Notes: a model not told the origin generated them from the sequence alone. Shown: positions 1 to 10,565, counted from the stretch's first letter. The stretch is 51,271 nt of DNA from Herbaspirillum sp. CF444 (GCF_000282135.1 NZ_AKJW01000019.1:1-51271), one strand, 5' to 3'. Program-made: numbers and translations.

Positions 1-54
1 GTGGTGGTGGCCAGCCACATCCGGCCGCCCACGATGGAAGCGCGCAACGAGGTC

Positions 55-177
55 TTACTTCTCGCCGCTGCGTTCGGCCACTTCCGCAGCCAGTTCTTCC
101 AGCATGCTGTTGACCAGCTTGGTGAAGTAGATGCGATAGGTCGCTTCCATGTTCTTGATACGTCTGAGCTTGCGCAT
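55..177 (-). CDS. Small 40-aa basic protein, unknown function
   Basis: This is a short open frame of 40 codons beginning MRKLRRIKNMEATYRIYFTK. An AAAGGA ribosome-binding site sits 5 bases before its ATG. The N-terminus is strongly basic (MRKLRRIK), followed by a mixed helix-forming stretch that ends ERSGEK. I see no signal peptide or membrane segment and do not recognise the family. It lies about 110 bp downstream of the histidine kinase gene on the same strand, so it could be the last gene of that transcript. The good Shine-Dalgarno sequence and plausible composition argue for translation. The short length means chance is not excluded. Confidence 0.45.
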   Translation of the reverse strand: MRKLRRIKNMEATYRIYFTKLVNSMLEELAAEVAERSGEK

Positions 178-289
178 GTTGTTCCTTTGCCTGGGTTGCT
201 GTGTTGAAATTTTCCGGCGTCATTTCTGACGATAGCGCGGCAGTATATCCCAGTACGCGGCCTGCACCGCCTGATACGCCTGATTCCGT

Positions 290-1423
290 TCAGAGAGCGT
301 TCTTGGGAAGCGTGACGGTAAAAATCGTTCCCGACTCCACGTCCGACTCGACCTTGATGCTGCCGCCATGCGCCAGCGCCACTTCGCGCGCGATGAAGAG
401 TCCCAGGCCCAGGCTGGTCCTGGGACGTCCGTCGCTGCTCGATTCGGTGGGCAACTGGACCAGCGGCTTGAAGATGGATTGCAATGATTCGAACGGGATC
501 TCCGAACCGTAGTTCTTCACGCTGACCATGATATTGCCGTCGGCGCTGCGCGCGGCGATGCTGACCGGCCGGTCGGGCGTGCCGTATTGCGCGGCATTGA
601 GCAGCAGGTTGGAAAACAGCTGGTGCAGGCGCACGGCGTCGAAGGAACCGCGCATGTCGCCTTCCGCATGCAGCTGGAATTGCATTGCCGGATGCATGGC
701 GCCGGCTTCTTCCACCACCGACCGGAACACCTCGCGCAGATCGATCGGCAGGCGCAGCGTCGGCATGCCGTTGCCAAGTTGCGTCCTGGTATAGCCGAGC
801 AGATCGTCGACCATGCAATTCATCATGCGCGCGCTGCGCTTGACGCGCGCACCGAGTTCGACGGTTTTTTCCGCCGACAAGGTCGCGCGGATCAACAGAT
901 CGCCGGCCAGACCCATGTTGCTGAGCGGCGCGCGCAGATCATGGCCGAGAATCGCGAGGAACAACTCGCGAGTGTGATCGGCGCGGGCCGAAAAGGTCAG
1001 TATCGATTCGCTCAACGCCTGGTCGATCGCTTCGTTGAAGCGCACCATCTGTTGCATCGCTTCGCCGGACATGGCGGTGACTTCCGGCAACCACAAGCGC
1101 AGGACCGTGGCGCGCAAGGCACGGTATTCCGCGCTGACCTGCAACAGCGAAAAATCGCCGGCCTGGCGCAGCGCGCCATGGATCGAGGCAGCACTGCGCT
1201 GCGAATACAATCCCGGCGCCAGGCCTTGCGACTTCAGTTGTTGCTGTTGCGGATTCTGCAATGTCTCGATATCGACGGCGATGGCCTGGAGAATCTCCCT
1301 GGCATGATCGCGCAACACCAGGTCGGGCTGTTCGCGCGCATTGCCCGAGACGGTATGCGCAAAACGCTCCCACTCCGCGAGGATGTCGTCCATGCGTTTG
1401 GTGATGAAATAGTAGAGTTTCAT
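290..1423 (-). CDS. Cytoplasmic sensor histidine kinase
   Basis: This 377-aa kinase has no membrane segment. Residues 1-140 form a helical sensor-like region resembling RsbRD-type N-terminal domains. A HisKA dimerisation domain follows, with phospho-acceptor His161 in the motif GHDLRAPLSNM, and then an HATPase domain with Asn276 in the N box and a clear LGLGLFIAREVAL G2 box. The G1 box reads VKNYGSEIP, so the usual Asp of DxGxG is replaced by Asn304, which may alter ATP binding. The start has an AAAGG ribosome site. It begins only 53 bp after the cyclic glucan synthase stop on the same strand, suggesting co-transcription. No response regulator lies beside it. Confidence 0.9.
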   Translation of the reverse strand: MKLYYFITKRMDDILAEWERFAHTVSGNAREQPDLVLRDHAREILQAIAVDIETLQNPQQQQLKSQGLAPGLYSQRSAASIHGALRQAGDFSLLQVSAEYRALRATVLRLWLPEVTAMSGEAMQQMVRFNEAIDQALSESILTFSARADHTRELFLAILGHDLRAPLSNMGLAGDLLIRATLSAEKTVELGARVKRSARMMNCMVDDLLGYTRTQLGNGMPTLRLPIDLREVFRSVVEEAGAMHPAMQFQLHAEGDMRGSFDAVRLHQLFSNLLLNAAQYGTPDRPVSIAARSADGNIMVSVKNYGSEIPFESLQSIFKPLVQLPTESSSDGRPRTSLGLGLFIAREVALAHGGSIKVESDVESGTIFTVTLPKNAL

Positions 1424-1476
1424 AACAGCCTTTCGTGGCCCTGTGTGATCATGGCGAGGTCACAGTGCAAAAACGC

Positions 1477-4400
1477 TCAGCGGGACAATGCGACATTGAT
1501 CTGATGCTCCTGACGGTCGTCCACCAGCGTCAACGCCGGTTCGGGCAAATCGATGCCATCGCGGCTGAAGCGGCATGTTCCCGGCGGTTTGGTCGCCGTC
1601 GCAGGGGAGATCCTGACCGTCATCCGATAACGCGTGGCGCCGTAGCGATAGTCCATTTCGTAACTTTCCCAATCGGGCGACAGGCAGGCCTGGATCGTCA
1701 GCTTGTTGCCTTCGATGCGCAGCCCCAGCAGCGATTCCACCAGCAGCCGGTACATCCAGCCTGCCGAACCGGTGTACCAGGTCCAGCCGCCGCGGCCGGT
1801 GTGCGGCGTCACGGCATAGACATCCGCTGCGACGACGTAGGGCTCGACTTTATAGACGGCGATCTGTTCCGCGTTGCCGGCATGGTTGAGCGGATTGATC
1901 ATGCGCATCAGGTCCCATGCCGATTGTTGATCGCCCATGCGGGCAAAGGCCATGATGGTCCAGATCGCGGCATGCGTGTACTGCCCGCCGTTTTCGCGCA
2001 CGCCGGGCACGTAGCCGCGGATGTAGCCGGGATTCTGGTCGGAGCGGTCGAACGGCGGATCGAGCAGTTGGACCAGTTTGTCTTCATCGCGCACCAGGCG
2101 TCGCCGCACCGCCTGCATGGCTTGCTGCGCGCGTTGCGGATCGCCGGCGCCGGACAGGACGGCCCAGCTTTGCGAGATCGAATCGATCTGGCATTCGGCG
2201 TTGGCGGATGAGCCCAGCGGACTGCCGTCGTCGAAATAGGCGCGCAGATACCAGTCGCCGTCCCAGCCGTTCTGTTCGATGTGCTGCTGCAGCATCTGCG
2301 CGTGGTCGCGGCAAGCGAGGCCGAATTCTGCATCCTTGTGCAGGACGGCCACTTCCGCAAAACGCATCATGACTTCGTAGAAGAAGAAGCTGAGCCAGAC
2401 GCTTTCGCCCTTGCCATGTTCGCCGACTTTATCCATGCCGTCGTTCCAGTCGCAGGAGCCGATCAGCGACAAGCCATGCTGGCCGAATCGCAGCCCGTGC
2501 CGGATGGCGCGCACGCAATGTTGATAAAGGCTCGCGCTTTCGGCGGAGCGTTGCGGCAGGTCGTAGTAGGAGTCTTCTTCCGCACCGACTGCCCGCCCTT
2601 CAAGGAAATGCACCGTTTCATCGAGCACGCTGGTGTCGCCGGTGGCGACGACGTAACGATGCACCGCCAGCGGCAGCCACAGATAATCATCCGAGCAATG
2701 CGTGCGCACGCCGCGATCGGTCGGCGGATGCCACCAATGCTGGACGTCGCCTTCGACGAACTGATGCGCCGCGCACAGCAGCAAATGCTTGCGCACCAGA
2801 GCCGGTTCGCTGTGCACCAGCGCCATGCCGTCCTGCAACTGGTCGCGGAAGCCGAACGCGCCGCCGGACTGATAGTAGCCGCTGCGCGCCCACAGCCGGC
2901 AAGCCAGCGTCTGGTACAACAGCCAGCCGTTGGCGAGTACGTCCAGCGCCGGCTCGGGCGTGCTGACCTGAATCGTGCCCAGCGTGTGTTGCCAGTAGTT
3001 CTTCACCGCTTGCAATGCCGAACGCGCCGTGACGATGCCGCGATGGTGCAGGATCAACGCGCTCGCATTGGTTTGGCGCGTATCGCACAGGCCGAGCAGG
3101 AATACCAGTTCGCGCTCTTGCCCGGGCGCCAGTTCGAAGATCGTCTGCATCGCGGCGCACGGGTCCAGACCCGCGCCGGTCTTGCCGGACAGGCGTTGCC
3201 GCTCCAGCGCCACGGGATTGTGCAGCGAACGATTGCGCCCGATGAATTCATTGCGATCGCAGGTGACGGTCTTGACGGCGGCATCCAGGTCGAAAAAAGC
3301 GACGCGTTGCGGAAACTCGGTGTTGTAGTGGTTGCTTGCCAGCAGCGCGCCGGTGGCGACGTCGGCCTCGCTGCCGACGTGCATCGCGGTCTTGGCGCGC
3401 AAGTCGCCCAGCACCCATTCGACGTAGCCGGTGGCCGACAACTGGCGTTGCATCGGCGAATCGTTGCGCACGCGCAGCACCATGTATTTGACCGGCGCAT
3501 CCAGGGCGACGAACATGGTCAGCTCGGAAAAAATACCGGTTTCGCTGTGTTCGAAGACGCTGTAGCCGAAACCGTGCCGCGTCAGATAGTCGCCGCTGCC
3601 GCGTCGCGGCAAGGGCGTCGGCGACCAGCTGAGGCCGCTGTGTTCGTCGCGCAGATAGAAGGCTTCGCCGCCGCCGTCGCTGACGGGATCGTTGGCCCAC
3701 GGCGTGAGGCGGAATTCATGTGCATTCTCGGCCCAGCTATAGGCCTGGCCGCTTTCCGACACCACGCTGCCGAAGTGCGCATTGGCGATGACGTTGCTCC
3801 ACGGCGCCGGTGTATAGCGGGCGTCGCCGGTGGTGATCAGGTATTCGCGGCCGTCGGCGCTGAAACCGCCTATGCCGTTGTCCAGCAATGGCGGTCGAGG
3901 AGCAATCGCCGGTAACGTCGCTTCCGCTTCATCCGGCGTGATGGCGGCCTTGGGAGACAGCAGCGGCATCTTCACCTCGGGCGTGTCGCGGCGGGCGACC
4001 TGCTCGGCCAGGGTGCCGCTGCTGTCGTTGAGGATCACGCGCGCCACCGATTGGAACAGGATGCGGTCTTCGTCGGAAATCTGATCCAGCAGGCGTACGA
4101 AGATGCCGCCCGGCCGGTCGATGGTGTGCGCGCCGGTGACGGAAGAGATCAGATTCAGGATCTGCTCCTGCAGCACTTGCCGATAACCGGCATGGTCTTC
4201 GTTCCAGATCACCAGATCGACGGCCAGCCCTTTGGAACGCCAGTAGGCATGGGCCTGCACCAGCTGGCGCACCAGTTCGATGTTGACCATGTCGCGGATC
4301 TGCACCAGCACGATAGGCAGATCGCCCGAGATGGCATAACTCCACAGCGCCGACTGGCCGCGCCGGTTGCGCGCCAGGATGCTGGCGTCGGCACGCAGCA

Positions 4401-7400
4401 AGGGATTGGCATAGACCACCGAGTTGGCCAGGCGGCCATACAGTTGAGCCTCGGCCTCGCTGGCGTTGAGCTGGCGCAAGACCACCTGATTGTGGGTCCA
4501 TGCCAGTTCCATCACGCGGTCGGCCAGGTGGAGGTCCTGGTATTTGCCGATCAGTTCTTCGCAGATGTCGCGGTTGACGGCGACGCCGGTCACCATGTCG
4601 ATGGTCGCGGATTGCTCGGCCTCGAGCGTGATGCGGCGACGGATAGCCACGATGGGATCGAGTACCGATCCGGCGCTGTTCGACAGCGCTCCGGTTTGTC
4701 GCATGGCCCGCGGCGCGGCCGGCGTGTTGCCGCGGCCGAGGAACTGCATGCGGTCGGTTTCGTAAGATGCCGCCTCGGCTTCGGCGCCATGCACGGCCAT
4801 CAGGTGGAACATCCACGGCACGCTTTCATTGACCGAACGCGGCCGGCGCGTGCACAGGATGGCGCCGCGCTGCATGTCGATCTCGGTCTGCACGAACAGG
4901 TTGCTGAACGCCGGATGCATGGCGTCCGCGGCCGCCGGCGCCAGCACCACTTCGCCGTAGCTGGTGATTTCCAGCGTGCGCGTGGTGCGCGAGCGATTGG
5001 TGATCTTGGTGCGGCGCAGTTCGATGTCGTCTTCGGGCGAGACCACGATCTCCGTGTGCATGTCGATGTCGCGGTCGCTGCGGCGGAACTCGGCGCGGCC
5101 TTCGGAAAAAATCACTTCGTAATGCGTCGGCGGCGTCAGCGTCGGCTGATAGGCCGTCGACCAGAATGCATCGTTACTGATGTCGCGCACGTAGCAAAAG
5201 CTGCCCCAGTGATCGCGCGTGGTGTCTTCGCGCCAGCGCGTGACGGCCACGTCGTTCCAGCGGCTGTAACCGCCGCCGGCACTGGTAATCATGACGTGAT
5301 AGCGACCGTTGGAGAGCAACTGCACTTCCGGCGTGCGTGGATCGGGACGGCGCACTACGCGGATCTGCTGGTTCTGGTCGACGGCGGCAATGCGCACGTC
5401 GGCCAGTTCGGACGCGGTGGAGTAATTGGCGCCGGCCTTGGGAACCCGCTCATGCAGCAGCGACATGGTGGCCTGGAACAGCGGATGCGACTCGAAGCGC
5501 CGTTGCATCGGCCGGTCCAGCAGCAGATACGACAGCGACAGCAATCCCATGCCCTGATGATGCGCCATGAACGAGCGAATCACCGCATTGCCCTGGCCGC
5601 GCGGCAGGCGCGACGGCGTATAGTCGATCGCTTCGTACATCCCGAAGACGCCTTCGAAGCCGGCGGCGCTCATGGCCTGCAGATTGTCGCAAGCCTGTTC
5701 CGGCGCCACCATCAACGCCATCATCGTGGCATATGGCGCAATCACCAGATCGTCGCCCAGGCCGCGCTTGAAGCCGAGTCCCGGCACGCCGAAGGTGCGG
5801 TATTGATAATTCAGGCTGGCGTCGAAGCTGTGATAGCCCGACTCCGACATGCCCCAGTACACGCCGCGTTGCGTACCGTAACCGATCTGTCGTTCCACCA
5901 CCGAGCGGTAGGTTTGGTCGAGCAGGGTGCCGGCAAAGGTCGGCATCACCAGCAGCGGCATCAGGTATTCGAACATGGAGCCGCTCCACGACAGCAGGAT
6001 GGGTTCGCCGCCAGCCAGGGTGAGTTGCCGGCCCAGCGCGAACCAGCTGTCTTGCGGCAACTGGCCTTGGGCGATGCCGACGAAGGTCGCCAGCCGGGCT
6101 TCGGATGCCAGCAGATCGTAGAAACCGGTATCGCGGCGACGTTCGGCGGCGTTGTAGCCGATCGCCAGCAGGTGTGTGGCGGGGTCGTACAGGAAGCGGT
6201 ATTCCATGCGCGAGAATTCGGTCGCCTGGGTGATCAGCATGTCGATGGCGGCCAGGCGCGAGGCAGCCAGGTCGCTGCCTTCTTTGAGCAGGGCTTGCAG
6301 GGCCGCCGGCATGGTCTGGGTCAGTTGAATCAGGGCCGGCAACTGCGCAATCTGACGCAGCGTAAAACTGCCGTTGAGTGCAGCCGCGAGTACAGGCAGG
6401 TCGTCGCCGCATCGCGCGAACTCGTCGTTGCGCAGCCATGGCGCCAACGCCTGCAGTTCGGCCAGTGCTTCCCGGCATTGGCTGGCGAGCGCGCGTTCCC
6501 ATTGATGGATCCGGCCCAGGCGCTGCAGGTTCTTGTCGGATGGCGTGCCTGGCGCGGCGGACGTGGAAGCCTGGTGCAGCCGGTGCGAGAAATCGTTCAC
6601 ATGGCGATGCAGGCTCTCGAGAATCGCGCAGGCCTGCGCCGGAGACGGCGGCGTCCGACAGGCGGATTCCAGTTCGGCGGCGAACAGCGGCGACAATTGT
6701 TTCTCTTCGGGCAGCGGCAGGGACTGCGACAGCTCATGGAGGATGACATGGGCCGCGCGGATGCCGTGAAACACATTGGCATGCAGCACCGGCGCATCGG
6801 CCAGCGCTTGCAGGCCCGGCACCAGCGTCAGCAGATGGCCGGCCAGGTTGCCGCTGTCGACCGTCGATACATACGCCGGCGGCAACGGACGGAGATATTG
6901 CGTGTCGTACCAATTGTAAAAGTGACCCTGATAACGTTCCAGCGCCGCCATGGTCTGGAAGGTGTTGTGCGTGCGTTCCAGCAATTGTCCACCGGGAATG
7001 TAGCCGAAATCATAGGCCGTCAGATTGGCCAGCAGCGACAGTCCGATATTGGTGGGGGAAGTGCGCCGCGCCAGGACTTCCACCGGATGTTCCTGCATGT
7101 TGTCGGGCGGCAGCCAGTTGTCGGCCGGACCGACGTAGGTCTCGAAGAATAGCCAGGTCTTGCGCGCCAGTGAATTCAGGTAGGTCTGTTGCATATCGTT
7201 CAGACGCGGCCGGCGCCGCGTGACCGGCTGGCTGATGCGGAACACAATGACCGGCGCCAGCCACCAGAGCAGCAGGATCGGCGCGGCGGCCGCCAGCGCG
7301 GCCGGATGGCGCAGGTCAAGGTATACGGCGACCAGCAGCGCCAGCAATGGCGACTGCCACATCGCGGCGTAGTAGGAACGCAAGCGATTGCCGGTGCGTA

Positions 7401-10203
7401 CATGGGCTTGGGCTTCGCCGGAGCTGTTCCATTCCAGCAGATGCTTGCCCGAGACGTGCAGACGCCATTGCGTGCGGAGGACGGCGTCGAGGTGATACCA
7501 ACTCTCGTAGGGCAACAAGCTGATGGCCAGGCCGGCATGAATCAACTGCGCGCCCAATGTCGCGAGCGACGCCGAGACATGTTGCTGCAGCCGTATGTCG
7601 TCCGGTTTTTTCAGCAGGTTCAGCAGCAAAGAACAGAAGGCCGGCACCAGCGCCACCGCCAATACCGCGCCAGTCCAGAACCAGGCCTGCGGCAGCAAAA
7701 TCCATCCGCTCGCTGCGACCAGCGTCAATGCCGGCGCCGCCAGGCTGCGGCGCAGATTGTCGAACAGTTTCCAGCGCGACAGGGCCGACAACGGCGTTTT
7801 TTCGTACTGCAGTTTTCCGGCCTTATCCCGGCTGACCGGCACGCGCGGCCACAGCCAGGCGGCAATCTGCCAGTCGCCGCGAATCCAGCGATGGCGCCGG
7901 CTGACGTCGGCGCTGTAGCGCGACGGATACCGCTCGTACAACTGCACGTCGCTGATCAGGCCGGCGCGCGCATAGCAGCCTTCCAGCAGATCGTGGCTGA
8001 GGATGCGGTTTTCGGGCATGCGTGCGTCCAGAACTCGTTCGAAGGCGTCGACATCGTAGATGCCCTTGCCGATGAACGAGCCTTCGCCGAACAGATCCTG
8101 ATAGACGTCGGAGACGGTGCGGGTATACGGATCGATGCCGGTTTCGCCGCCATAGAGCAGTTCATAGCGCGAGGCCTGGGCGCTCGGCGAGCTGACCGCG
8201 ATGCGCGGTTGCAGGATGCCGTAGCCGTCGGTGATTTTCTTTTGCGCGGCATCGTAGTGCGGACGGTTGAGCGGATGCGACATGGTGGCGACGAACTGGC
8301 GCGCGGCATCGCGCGGCAGTTCGGTGTCAGTGTCGAGCGTGATGACGTAACGGGTATTGACAAGTCCGGCGGTATCGCCGGCGACGGCGCAGAACGCCTC
8401 TTGTCCCGCACCCCGCAGGAAGGCATTGAGGTCCCCGAGTTTGCCGCGCTTGCGTTCGTAGGCCATCCAGGCCGCTTGCGTCGGGTTCCAGCGGCGCGGG
8501 CGATGCAGCAGCAGGAAGTTGTCGCCGCCCGTGCGCGGATACTTGATATTGAGGTCGCTCATGAGCCTGGTCGCCAACTCCAGCAACGGCGCATCGTCCG
8601 GCATGTTCTCGCTGGCGGCGTCGGCGAAGTCGGTCAGCAGGCAAAAGCGCAGGTTGATATCCTGATTGGCAAGGAAGCGCACCTCCAGCGCCTCGACCAG
8701 GCTTTCCGCGCCGGCCGGGGTGATCAGTAGCGTCGGCACCACGACCAGCGTACGGCATTCGGGCGGAATGCCGCCGGAAAGATCCATTCGCGGCAACAGT
8801 CGCGGCGGCACCAGCAACGGCACCAGCCAGTTAACGATGGATTGCGCCAACTGGCTGGCCGGAAATGCCGCCAGCAATCCCAGCAGCGCCAGCCAGACCG
8901 GATGCCACTGATGTGCGCCGTTACGATGCGCTTCGGCCAGCACCCACCACGTCGACAAAGCCGTGATCAGCAAGATGGCGCCGAGATACATCGCCAACGG
9001 AGACGAGCTCGCGAGCCGCGCCAGTTTTGTGCGCGCCGGCACATGCTTGACGACGCTGGCCTGCAATTGTTGCAGTCCTTGCCCGATCAGGTAATAGCCG
9101 ACATGCGCCTGCCGGTCGCCGATATCGCTCTGCATCGCTGCGGCGCGCGCCATGGAAACCGCCTGGCGCGCCACATCGGTTTCGGAAATGGCAGCTTCGC
9201 GAGAGGTTTTTTCCACCACGTGGCGGTAACGGTCGCGCGTGGCGAAGTCCATGCGTGCATACGTATCGTCGGGGTCTTCGCGCAGAATATGGTCGACGGC
9301 GCTCATGGTCTCGACGAATTCGCGCCAGTCCATGCTGCTCAAAAAACGCAGCGAGCCGATGCTGTTGCTGATGGAGACCTGATCGGCAGCCTGGCGCTGG
9401 CTTTCCTGCTGCACCAGTTGCTCGATGCTGGTGCCGGCGGCGGCCAGCCGTTGCGCCAGCCAGGTCAGCGGCAACGTGAGCGAGGGACTGTGTCCTTGCA
9501 AACGGCGCACCATTTCAGCGACGAAGGAGCTCTCCATCGGCGGCGCCGAACGCGCCATGTCGGCTACTTGCAGAATCAGGTCGCCGGGGTTCTTCTCCGC
9601 GACGTCCAGCATGGCGTCGGCCCAGTAATGCGCGAGGTTGCGATGGATGCGCGTCGCCGACAGATGCGCCGCAACGCGTCGCAGGTTCTCGATCAGCGCC
9701 AGGCGCAGCATGATGGGAATGGCCCATAGTTCGCCCAGGTTGAGCGTCGTGGTCTGCTGATAGGCGACCACGAAGCGGCTCAGGCTTTCCGGATCGACGC
9801 GGCCGTCGCCGTGCGAGATCGTCTCCAGCGCGATGTCGTAGACGCGCGGACGGCCTGCGGAATGACCGTGCAGCAGTCGCGGCAACTCCTTGCTGTAGTT
9901 TTTGGGAAGGTGACGCTTGGCGGTGCGGATTTGCTCTTCGATGAGATAAAAATTGTCCAGCAGCCATTCCGCCGCAGGCGTCACCTGGCGGCCGGCCTTG
10001 ATGGCTTCGGTCAGGCGGGTGCAGGCCAGGATGATGGTTGCTTCATTGTCCGCCAGCCGCGCCAGCAATTTGTCGGGACCGTGAGTCGGACTGAGCTTGT
10101 GGGCATTGGCCAGCACGCGGCCGTGTTGCTCCATCTGCAGGGCGCTGAACAATTCTGCGCGCAGTGGCAATTCTTCTTCGATGGGAGTTTGGTCTGGGTT
10201 CAC
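1477..10203 (-). CDS. ndvB: Cyclic beta-1,2-glucan synthase (NdvB/Cgs family)
   Basis: This 2908-aa integral membrane enzyme makes cyclic osmoregulated periplasmic glucan from UDP-glucose. Its length fits rhizobial and Brucella homologues (about 2830-2870 aa). The order is: an N-terminal region; membrane segments near 401-470; a GT84 glycosyltransferase domain with TLDTDTELPRD (Asp624, Asp626) and RHRWIRGDWQ near 769-778; further membrane segments near 814-865 and 951-990; a glycoamylase-like domain near 1450-1500 (YWGMSESGYHSF); GH94-type beta-sandwich regions; and a C-terminal GH94 phosphorylase-like domain with DWNDG at 2585-2589. The annotated start is a GTG with a weak ribosome site, but conserved sequence (LRAELFSA) begins within 15 residues. 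Products of this family act in osmoadaptation, motility and plant or host interaction. The kinase gene follows 53 bp later. Confidence 0.95.
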   Translation of the reverse strand: MNPDQTPIEEELPLRAELFSALQMEQHGRVLANAHKLSPTHGPDKLLARLADNEATIILACTRLTEAIKAGRQVTPAAEWLLDNFYLIEEQIRTAKRHLPKNYSKELPRLLHGHSAGRPRVYDIALETISHGDGRVDPESLSRFVVAYQQTTTLNLGELWAIPIMLRLALIENLRRVAAHLSATRIHRNLAHYWADAMLDVAEKNPGDLILQVADMARSAPPMESSFVAEMVRRLQGHSPSLTLPLTWLAQRLAAAGTSIEQLVQQESQRQAADQVSISNSIGSLRFLSSMDWREFVETMSAVDHILREDPDDTYARMDFATRDRYRHVVEKTSREAAISETDVARQAVSMARAAAMQSDIGDRQAHVGYYLIGQGLQQLQASVVKHVPARTKLARLASSSPLAMYLGAILLITALSTWWVLAEAHRNGAHQWHPVWLALLGLLAAFPASQLAQSIVNWLVPLLVPPRLLPRMDLSGGIPPECRTLVVVPTLLITPAGAESLVEALEVRFLANQDINLRFCLLTDFADAASENMPDDAPLLELATRLMSDLNIKYPRTGGDNFLLLHRPRRWNPTQAAWMAYERKRGKLGDLNAFLRGAGQEAFCAVAGDTAGLVNTRYVITLDTDTELPRDAARQFVATMSHPLNRPHYDAAQKKITDGYGILQPRIAVSSPSAQASRYELLYGGETGIDPYTRTVSDVYQDLFGEGSFIGKGIYDVDAFERVLDARMPENRILSHDLLEGCYARAGLISDVQLYERYPSRYSADVSRRHRWIRGDWQIAAWLWPRVPVSRDKAGKLQYEKTPLSALSRWKLFDNLRRSLAAPALTLVAASGWILLPQAWFWTGAVLAVALVPAFCSLLLNLLKKPDDIRLQQHVSASLATLGAQLIHAGLAISLLPYESWYHLDAVLRTQWRLHVSGKHLLEWNSSGEAQAHVRTGNRLRSYYAAMWQSPLLALLVAVYLDLRHPAALAAAAPILLLWWLAPVIVFRISQPVTRRRPRLNDMQQTYLNSLARKTWLFFETYVGPADNWLPPDNMQEHPVEVLARRTSPTNIGLSLLANLTAYDFGYIPGGQLLERTHNTFQTMAALERYQGHFYNWYDTQYLRPLPPAYVSTVDSGNLAGHLLTLVPGLQALADAPVLHANVFHGIRAAHVILHELSQSLPLPEEKQLSPLFAAELESACRTPPSPAQACAILESLHRHVNDFSHRLHQASTSAAPGTPSDKNLQRLGRIHQWERALASQCREALAELQALAPWLRNDEFARCGDDLPVLAAALNGSFTLRQIAQLPALIQLTQTMPAALQALLKEGSDLAASRLAAIDMLITQATEFSRMEYRFLYDPATHLLAIGYNAAERRRDTGFYDLLASEARLATFVGIAQGQLPQDSWFALGRQLTLAGGEPILLSWSGSMFEYLMPLLVMPTFAGTLLDQTYRSVVERQIGYGTQRGVYWGMSESGYHSFDASLNYQYRTFGVPGLGFKRGLGDDLVIAPYATMMALMVAPEQACDNLQAMSAAGFEGVFGMYEAIDYTPSRLPRGQGNAVIRSFMAHHQGMGLLSLSYLLLDRPMQRRFESHPLFQATMSLLHERVPKAGANYSTASELADVRIAAVDQNQQIRVVRRPDPRTPEVQLLSNGRYHVMITSAGGGYSRWNDVAVTRWREDTTRDHWGSFCYVRDISNDAFWSTAYQPTLTPPTHYEVIFSEGRAEFRRSDRDIDMHTEIVVSPEDDIELRRTKITNRSRTTRTLEITSYGEVVLAPAAADAMHPAFSNLFVQTEIDMQRGAILCTRRPRSVNESVPWMFHLMAVHGAEAEAASYETDRMQFLGRGNTPAAPRAMRQTGALSNSAGSVLDPIVAIRRRITLEAEQSATIDMVTGVAVNRDICEELIGKYQDLHLADRVMELAWTHNQVVLRQLNASEAEAQLYGRLANSVVYANPLLRADASILARNRRGQSALWSYAISGDLPIVLVQIRDMVNIELVRQLVQAHAYWRSKGLAVDLVIWNEDHAGYRQVLQEQILNLISSVTGAHTIDRPGGIFVRLLDQISDEDRILFQSVARVILNDSSGTLAEQVARRDTPEVKMPLLSPKAAITPDEAEATLPAIAPRPPLLDNGIGGFSADGREYLITTGDARYTPAPWSNVIANAHFGSVVSESGQAYSWAENAHEFRLTPWANDPVSDGGGEAFYLRDEHSGLSWSPTPLPRRGSGDYLTRHGFGYSVFEHSETGIFSELTMFVALDAPVKYMVLRVRNDSPMQRQLSATGYVEWVLGDLRAKTAMHVGSEADVATGALLASNHYNTEFPQRVAFFDLDAAVKTVTCDRNEFIGRNRSLHNPVALERQRLSGKTGAGLDPCAAMQTIFELAPGQERELVFLLGLCDTRQTNASALILHHRGIVTARSALQAVKNYWQHTLGTIQVSTPEPALDVLANGWLLYQTLACRLWARSGYYQSGGAFGFRDQLQDGMALVHSEPALVRKHLLLCAAHQFVEGDVQHWWHPPTDRGVRTHCSDDYLWLPLAVHRYVVATGDTSVLDETVHFLEGRAVGAEEDSYYDLPQRSAESASLYQHCVRAIRHGLRFGQHGLSLIGSCDWNDGMDKVGEHGKGESVWLSFFFYEVMMRFAEVAVLHKDAEFGLACRDHAQMLQQHIEQNGWDGDWYLRAYFDDGSPLGSSANAECQIDSISQSWAVLSGAGDPQRAQQAMQAVRRRLVRDEDKLVQLLDPPFDRSDQNPGYIRGYVPGVRENGGQYTHAAIWTIMAFARMGDQQSAWDLMRMINPLNHAGNAEQIAVYKVEPYVVAADVYAVTPHTGRGGWTWYTGSAGWMYRLLVESLLGLRIEGNKLTIQACLSPDWESYEMDYRYGATRYRMTVRISPATATKPPGTCRFSRDGIDLPEPALTLVDDRQEHQINVALSR

Positions 10204-10565
10204 GATTCACGTCTTTCATCCTGCCGGTACGCACGCGGACGTCTGTCGCCGCGATGGCTGCGAAGACGCGTTTCGTACAAGCGTATAAATACCGCCCGAC
10301 TGCGCGTTGCGGCGCAGAAGCGGTCAGTGGGGACTTGCGGAAAGAGCTGAATCCAGGTTTGTGTGCTCCGGGGTCACACGCAGGATGGCTGGGTTCGATG
10401 CAGGTTGAGTCGCCTTGCGGCGACTCAGAAAGACGGGATCGGGTTGGCAGCTTGACGATGTCTTGTCATGAACAATGTTTCACGAGTGTACGCCAATTCT
10501 GGCCATCTTTTTGGTATTGCGGGGGAATGGTGCATTAGGGGTGCATCAATGCTGTGCTGGCGGCG
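10204..10565. promoter_or_regulatory. Leader region of the glucan synthase gene with a 9-bp hairpin
   Basis: This 362-bp gap between the MFS exporter stop and the glucan synthase start holds no convincing gene. Its clearest structure is a perfect inverted repeat at 10406-10427: arms TGAGTCGCC and GGCGACTCA, loop TTGC. No T-run follows it on either strand, so it is not an ordinary intrinsic terminator. It could be part of the glucan synthase mRNA leader or an operator. I could not place a confident promoter. Confidence 0.5.

Noticed and set aside
1..207. A 68-codon plus-strand frame at the left edge
   Set aside because: The opposite strand carries a 40-aa frame with a good ribosome site in the same place. 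The plus frame has neither a start signal nor a known motif.
4051..7152. A 1033-codon plus-strand open frame opposite the glucan synthase gene
   Set aside because: It mirrors the high-GC codon pattern of the real gene, is rich in Arg, His and Gln, has no recognisable domain, and overlaps a full-length conserved protein. It is a shadow frame.
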